Assembly: GCF_000711235.1 (NCBI RefSeq)
Contig: NZ_JOMI01000005.1
Span: forward strand, 124,001 to 188,000
Source of the DNA: Prevotella sp. 10(H)
Lineage (GTDB): Bacteria > Bacteroidota > Bacteroidia > Bacteroidales > Dysgonomonadaceae
DNA: 64,000 nucleotides
Reading direction: 5' to 3'
The notes beneath the pieces were generated by a model, which saw only the letters and a program-made list of their open reading frames with translations, ran no database searches and had not been told where the DNA came from. Positions 60,993-64,000 of the stretch are shown in pieces. Each line of letters opens with the position of its first letter. Position 1 is the first letter of the stretch. Made by a program: the position numbers and the translations under genes.

Positions 60993-61046
60993 CCTCCTGA
61001 ACAAAAATATAAGAGGTAATTGTTAAATCGGACAAAAAAATTGTTA
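60993..61046 (-). promoter_or_regulatory. umuDC control region: SD, -7-like element and direct repeats
   Basis: On the minus strand AGGAGG (60998-60993) lies five bases before the ATG. Upstream, TATTTTTG (61009-61002) fits TAnnTTTG, with a TTTG 23 nt further up. On the plus strand AATTGTTA occurs at 61018-61025 and again at 61039-61046, spaced 21 nt, two helical turns. The repeats are candidate binding sites for a damage-responsive regulator; no E. coli-like LexA box is present. Confidence 0.45.
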
Positions 61047-61067
61047 TTTAACCATTCTGAAATGATT

Positions 61068-61745
61068 TTAAGAAAACCTACTCGGCTCTTTCAACAACAG
61101 GTTGTATTTCATGTTCCAGTTATAATATCTTTCTCCCTTATAATTCAGATATTCTTCACCTATTTTTTCAAAGCCTAACTTTGAATAAAAGTTTACATTT
61201 TCCGTTAACTGTGTAGTTAAAGCGACCGTATAGCAATTATCTTCTATTTTAGATAATTTATCCAAACACTTTTTGATAACATAAGAGCCAATGCCCTTTC
61301 CTCTATATTCTTTTTTTATAACAACCATAGATAAATAATAAAATACTTCAGACTGAAGGGGTTTCCGGAGAACTTCTTTATTAAAAGAATCCATATCCGT
61401 CATTTTAAATAAAGTACGAAAACCAAATTTCATAATGAAGCGGGGTAAACCGATATGCAGATAGTCGGAAAAATGGTTTTTCGTCCTGCCCGGAGGTATT
61501 AAAGAATAGACTCCTATTATTTTACCAGAATCTTTTTCTTTTATTACTGTCGTTACTATCTTCTTGCGATTGATAAGATATAGATTGGCTTTGAATAGCC
61601 ATAATAAACCCTCGCGCAATTTACTTTTTTCAAAAATCAAAGAATAAGCAGGATTGGATTCGAAAGCATCTGTCAAAAGAATTGCAACGTCTTCAAATTC
61701 TCCAATATGTATATTTTCTAACCGGATATTCTCAATAGCTGACAT
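61068..61745 (-). CDS. GNAT-family N-acetyltransferase
   Basis: A 225-residue acetyltransferase. The acetyl-CoA motif A is 'MVVIKKEYRGKGIGSYVIKKCLDKL' (RGKGIG pyrophosphate loop), and motif B-like 'TENVNFYSKLGFEKIGEEYL' follows. The N-terminal region ('FEDVAILLTDAFESNPAYSLIFEKSKLREGLLWLFKANL') resembles the GNAT branch that acetylates small amines or antibiotics, but the acceptor is unknown. It lies upstream of umuDC on the same strand with an 80-nt gap, and is probably separately controlled. Confidence 0.88.
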   Translation of the reverse strand: MSAIENIRLENIHIGEFEDVAILLTDAFESNPAYSLIFEKSKLREGLLWLFKANLYLINRKKIVTTVIKEKDSGKIIGVYSLIPPGRTKNHFSDYLHIGLPRFIMKFGFRTLFKMTDMDSFNKEVLRKPLQSEVFYYLSMVVIKKEYRGKGIGSYVIKKCLDKLSKIEDNCYTVALTTQLTENVNFYSKLGFEKIGEEYLNYKGERYYNWNMKYNLLLKEPSRFS

Positions 61746-61805
61746 TGATTATCTCATTAAGATCAGTGCTAGATAATAGAGCATATGCCATAATAAATGA
61801 AAGCT

Positions 61806-62234
61806 TTATTTCAGACTCTTTTTAAAACGGATAACGGTCAATATATCTTTAAGCTGATCTTTATCTTTCACATCCAATATCATAGGAAGCAGGCGGCCTA
61901 CCGGCTTAGCTTTGGAAAAATCTTCCCTGATAACTTCTGAAATATCCAATGCGGCAATACCATCAATATGCTTTTCGGTAAAATAGAAACCCAGCCTGAA
62001 GAACCCTTCCCAAATTGACAGCCAAAAGACAGTTCTTTTCTTATATACAAATTTACAAAGCCATGCTTTTCCGTCGTTATAAAATCTCCATTCGGGTGTT
62101 AAGGCGTATTCTTCATCCGTAATTGTTCCTAAAAAAGTTTCCAGTACATTGTAGATTGTATCCCCAAGTGTATCTCTCAAAACTTCATTGGACGGAAATA
62201 CATTTGAATCCTTTAATAACATTTGTGCATCCAT
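61806..62234 (-). CDS. DUF3788-family protein
   Basis: About 142 residues from ATG 62234 (MDAQMLLKDSNVFPS); a longer frame to 62267 adds eleven unlike residues. The family pattern is seen in 'DSNVFPSNEVLRDTLGDTIYNVLETFL', 'WRFYNDGKAWLCKFVYKKRTVFWLSIWEGFFRLGFYF' and 'PVGRLLPMILDVKDKDQLKDI', matching DUF3788 as I recall it. The function of DUF3788 is not known; the fold is probably a small SRPBCC-like or YdhG-like domain. It lies between the quinone reductase C-terminal remnant and the acetyltransferase gene. Confidence 0.75.
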   Translation of the reverse strand: MDAQMLLKDSNVFPSNEVLRDTLGDTIYNVLETFLGTITDEEYALTPEWRFYNDGKAWLCKFVYKKRTVFWLSIWEGFFRLGFYFTEKHIDGIAALDISEVIREDFSKAKPVGRLLPMILDVKDKDQLKDILTVIRFKKSLK

Positions 62235-62280
62235 GGTTATTGATTTATGTGATAAGCAAAAATACACTATTTTAATTAAT

Positions 62281-62514
62281 CTACGATAAAGTGATAACTA
62301 TTTTGCCTCGTACTTTTCCATTCTCTAATTCAGTGTGTGCTTCCGGGATTTCTTCGAATGGAAATGTCTTACCAACATGCACTTTCATACTGCCGTTTTC
62401 CAGCATTCCGGCAATATGTGCCATATCCTGTCCGTCGGAGTGCATCACTATATTCTTATAATTCTTTATATGCTGTTCTGGGAAATTTTCATTCAAAAAG
62501 TTATAATATAGTTT
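62281..62514 (-). pseudogene. C-terminal remnant of a quinone oxidoreductase
   Basis: Only about 70 residues remain. The segment 'VMHSDGQDMAHIAGMLENG' and 'VGKTFPFEEIPEAHTELENG' followed by 'KVRGKIVITLS' is the C-terminal end of medium-chain quinone oxidoreductases. There is no plausible start: a stop lies at 62517-62515, and the open frame begins with a TTG at 62496. No Rossmann domain is present. It is oriented opposite to the N-terminal remnant at 58539 and could be the other half of the same ancestral gene. Confidence 0.75.
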
Positions 62515-62637
62515 TTATTACCGGTAACAGGGGCATTGTTTTCCCACAATTTTTATATCAATAAGCGAACTCGCAAAGTTAAAATAATGTATGTTCTGTA
62601 ACGGATATCATATAGGTCACCACTATTGAATAACATT

Positions 62638-63543
62638 TTAATATTTCAGTAAATCTTTATTTCCCATAACACCCTGTATATAAGCATATTGATCTTCAAA
62701 AAACTGAATCTGTACATCCTCGCACGAGCCGGAAATAAAATAACTTTGTTTTTTAAACGATTCCAGGTAGTCCCTATGAAAATGACACATTTGATCGTTA
62801 TAGCATGTCAAAGGAATGATAGGGGTTTGATAGAAGAAGCAATATAGTTTATCATCACGTTTTACTGATGCTGTATTTGTGTAAATATTTTTTTGAGAAA
62901 TGTAATAATGGTTTTTCTCGCCATTGAATTTTTTTTCAATAACCTCTCCTTCAATATAATACAATAATTTTTTAAAATCACATATTATTAGCTCCAATTC
63001 TTCATCATTTATGAGTCCTCGCCTGTAATAGTATTGTATATCCGATAATGTATTGAAGTAGATGTACCTGTCGAATATGAATGTCCTTTCTGTATTGGTC
63101 ATGTTCTTCGTAAAATTTACTTCCATACGTAATTTATTTAAGGATTCAGAAATCATTACATCTCCCATTCTCTTTTTCAGGGAAGAAATATCATTTTGTT
63201 GTGTTATTTTAAAATAATAGAATTTAAATAAATAATCGAAATGTAATGTATATAGAAACCATAAATAATTAGCAACAATAATTATGCACCTCTTATCAAC
63301 CTTATTATCAGCCGGAACATAATCTAAAAACCTCTGCAAATTTTTTATAATTATCACTTCTGATTTATCAGTATAATAATCACCGTGATCGATAATACAT
63401 TTACTTTTCGGATCGAGGAATAACTCATCATCAATAGAGAATTTCAATGTGCGGGCCAATTGGATAATCTCATTGAACGTAAAGGGGATTTCTCCATTCA
63501 GCCTTCGGTAAGCTGACACCCTTCCAATATCGAGCTCCTTCAT
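62638..63543 (-). CDS. HTH-containing regulator of uncertain start
   Basis: A protein of at least 301 residues from ATG 63543. Its start, 'MKELDIGRVSAYRRLNGEIPFTFNEIIQLARTLKFSIDD', is the second half of an XRE/BetR-like helix-turn-helix as seen in Bacteroidota regulators, with a large uncharacterised effector region behind it. The frame stays open upstream to a stop at 63784, and residues just before the ATG ('EIINKILLCIPQQVKPVNFI') look like the missing first HTH half, yet contain no ATG, GTG or TTG. So the start is either an unusual codon, or the gene lost its start, or the HTH is truncated. The C-terminal 200 residues are not recognised. Confidence 0.65.
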   Translation of the reverse strand: MKELDIGRVSAYRRLNGEIPFTFNEIIQLARTLKFSIDDELFLDPKSKCIIDHGDYYTDKSEVIIIKNLQRFLDYVPADNKVDKRCIIIVANYLWFLYTLHFDYLFKFYYFKITQQNDISSLKKRMGDVMISESLNKLRMEVNFTKNMTNTERTFIFDRYIYFNTLSDIQYYYRRGLINDEELELIICDFKKLLYYIEGEVIEKKFNGEKNHYYISQKNIYTNTASVKRDDKLYCFFYQTPIIPLTCYNDQMCHFHRDYLESFKKQSYFISGSCEDVQIQFFEDQYAYIQGVMGNKDLLKY

Positions 63544-63553
63544 AATAAAATTG

Positions 63554-63568
63554 ACAGGTTTTACCTGT
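63554..63568. promoter_or_regulatory. Palindrome just upstream of the HTH gene ATG
   Basis: ACAGGT (63554-63559) and ACCTGT (63563-63568) are perfect inverted arms around TTT, 10 nt before the first ATG of the HTH gene. If that ATG is the true start it may be an autoregulatory operator; if the gene starts further up, it is coding sequence. Beyond it, 63569-63848 has no gene except the possible HTH extension and the repeat at 63818. Confidence 0.35.
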
Positions 63569-63817
63569 TGAGGAATACAAAGGAGAATTTTGTTAATTAT
63601 TTCACTTCCCTTATTCTCAAAATTTTTCTTATTTGTAGATTTTAAACAATATTGTATATAGTTTATATACTTTATACACTTTCACCTGTTGGATAATATC
63701 ATTGGGATATTTTTTTAGAATAAAATAGGGGCATTATGCAATTTATGGAATTCTTTTCTTTCCATTAATCGGTTTAATATATGCAAAATTAATCAATCTA
63801 AAAATATAAACAACGAA

Positions 63818-63839
63818 TTTTGTATCTGTAAATACAAAA
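63818..63839 (+). promoter_or_regulatory. Inverted repeat upstream of the terminal secreted-protein gene
   Basis: TTTTGTAT (63818-63825) and ATACAAAA (63832-63839) are perfect 8-bp arms with a six-base spacer, ending nine bases before the ATG at 63849. It could be an operator or an mRNA hairpin at the 5' end. Confidence 0.4.
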
Positions 63840-63848
63840 ATTCCACAG

Positions 63849-64000
63849 ATGAAGACAAAAATATTACTATTTACAATTGGAATAAACTTTCTTTTGCCCA
63901 TTTATTCGCAAGTTACTATCGGGTCCGGCATCGAGCCGCGTAAAGGTTCGTTGCTAGAACTTAAAGAAGACAACAGTACCGGTAAGAATTCAGATAAAGG
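63849..64000 (+). CDS. Secreted protein, N-terminus only (3' end cut by window)
   Basis: About 50 residues are in the window. A signal peptide (MKTKILLFTIGINFLLPIYSQ) is followed by 'VTIGSGIEPRKGSLLELKED'. The 'VTIGSG.EP..GSLL.LK' opening is, as I recall, typical of Bacteroidota surface proteins that carry repeat or carbohydrate-binding domains further on. The rest lies outside the window, so domain and function cannot be stated. Confidence 0.7.
   Translation, partial: MKTKILLFTIGINFLLPIYSQVTIGSGIEPRKGSLLELKEDNSTGKNSDK

Noticed and set aside
1-64000. CRISPR array, tRNA, rRNA, insertion sequence or prophage
   Set aside because: I found no regularly spaced repeats, cloverleaf-like segment, rRNA-like stretch, transposase, integrase or phage structural gene. 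The two pseudogenes are the only signs of rearrangement.

Overview
The window is AT-rich DNA from a member of the Bacteroidota, most likely order Bacteroidales; a Dysgonomonas-like genus is a guess from overall gene style. The signs are a SusC/SusD pair, TonB-dependent receptors, many secreted or lipoprotein glycoside hydrolases, LytS/LytTR two-component pairs, TAnnTTTG promoter-like elements and mostly missing Shine-Dalgarno sequences. I see no rRNA, tRNA, CRISPR array, transposase or phage module.

Region 1 (1-13.4 kb) is a glycan-utilisation locus. Three DUF1680/GH127-type beta-L-arabinofuranosidase-like enzymes lie on the plus strand (the first cut by the window edge). They converge on a minus-strand operon of SusC, SusD, a fasciclin-domain lipoprotein and a further lipoprotein, followed by a small Cys-containing secreted protein. 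Strong hairpins bound the units. Region 2 (13.4-18.9 kb) holds an FtsH-HdeD operon, an AraC regulator, and a base-excision-repair pair (endonuclease IV-like protein and alkyladenine glycosylase). Region 3 (18.9-27.2 kb) is a MarR-controlled RND efflux operon and a LytS/LytTR two-component system. Region 4 (27.3-35.3 kb) has an Oar-like TonB-dependent receptor with a secreted calcineurin-like phosphoesterase, an unknown secreted protein, an AraC regulator and an MFS transporter.

Region 5 (35.7-43.4 kb) is an evenly spaced four-gene operon for galactose-containing glycans: GH36, GH2, a GH43 resembling exo-beta-1,3-galactanases, and an unassigned clan GH-D-like lipoprotein. It has no SusCD of its own. 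Region 6 (43.5-52.7 kb) is a TolC-HlyD-TonB-like-ABC export operon, divergent from an NtrC-type response regulator and its kinase, with a perfect palindrome between them. Region 7 (52.7-58.4 kb) holds an SGNH hydrolase, a broken ECF sigma factor, an FMN oxidoreductase coupled to a PlsC acyltransferase, and an RNA/cold-shock cluster (DEAD-box helicase, 79-aa unknown, cold-shock protein, RRM protein).

Region 8 (58.5-64 kb) is the most interesting. A umuDC-type operon encodes a Y-family polymerase and a single-chain tandem UmuD. Its first half keeps the cleavage site but has lost the Ser/Lys dyad; its second half keeps the dyad but has no cleavage site. The operon and two further genes lie between an N-terminal remnant (plus strand) and a C-terminal remnant (minus strand) of a quinone-oxidoreductase-like gene, the geometry expected if an inversion split one gene. 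The window ends with an HTH protein of uncertain start and the first codons of a secreted protein.
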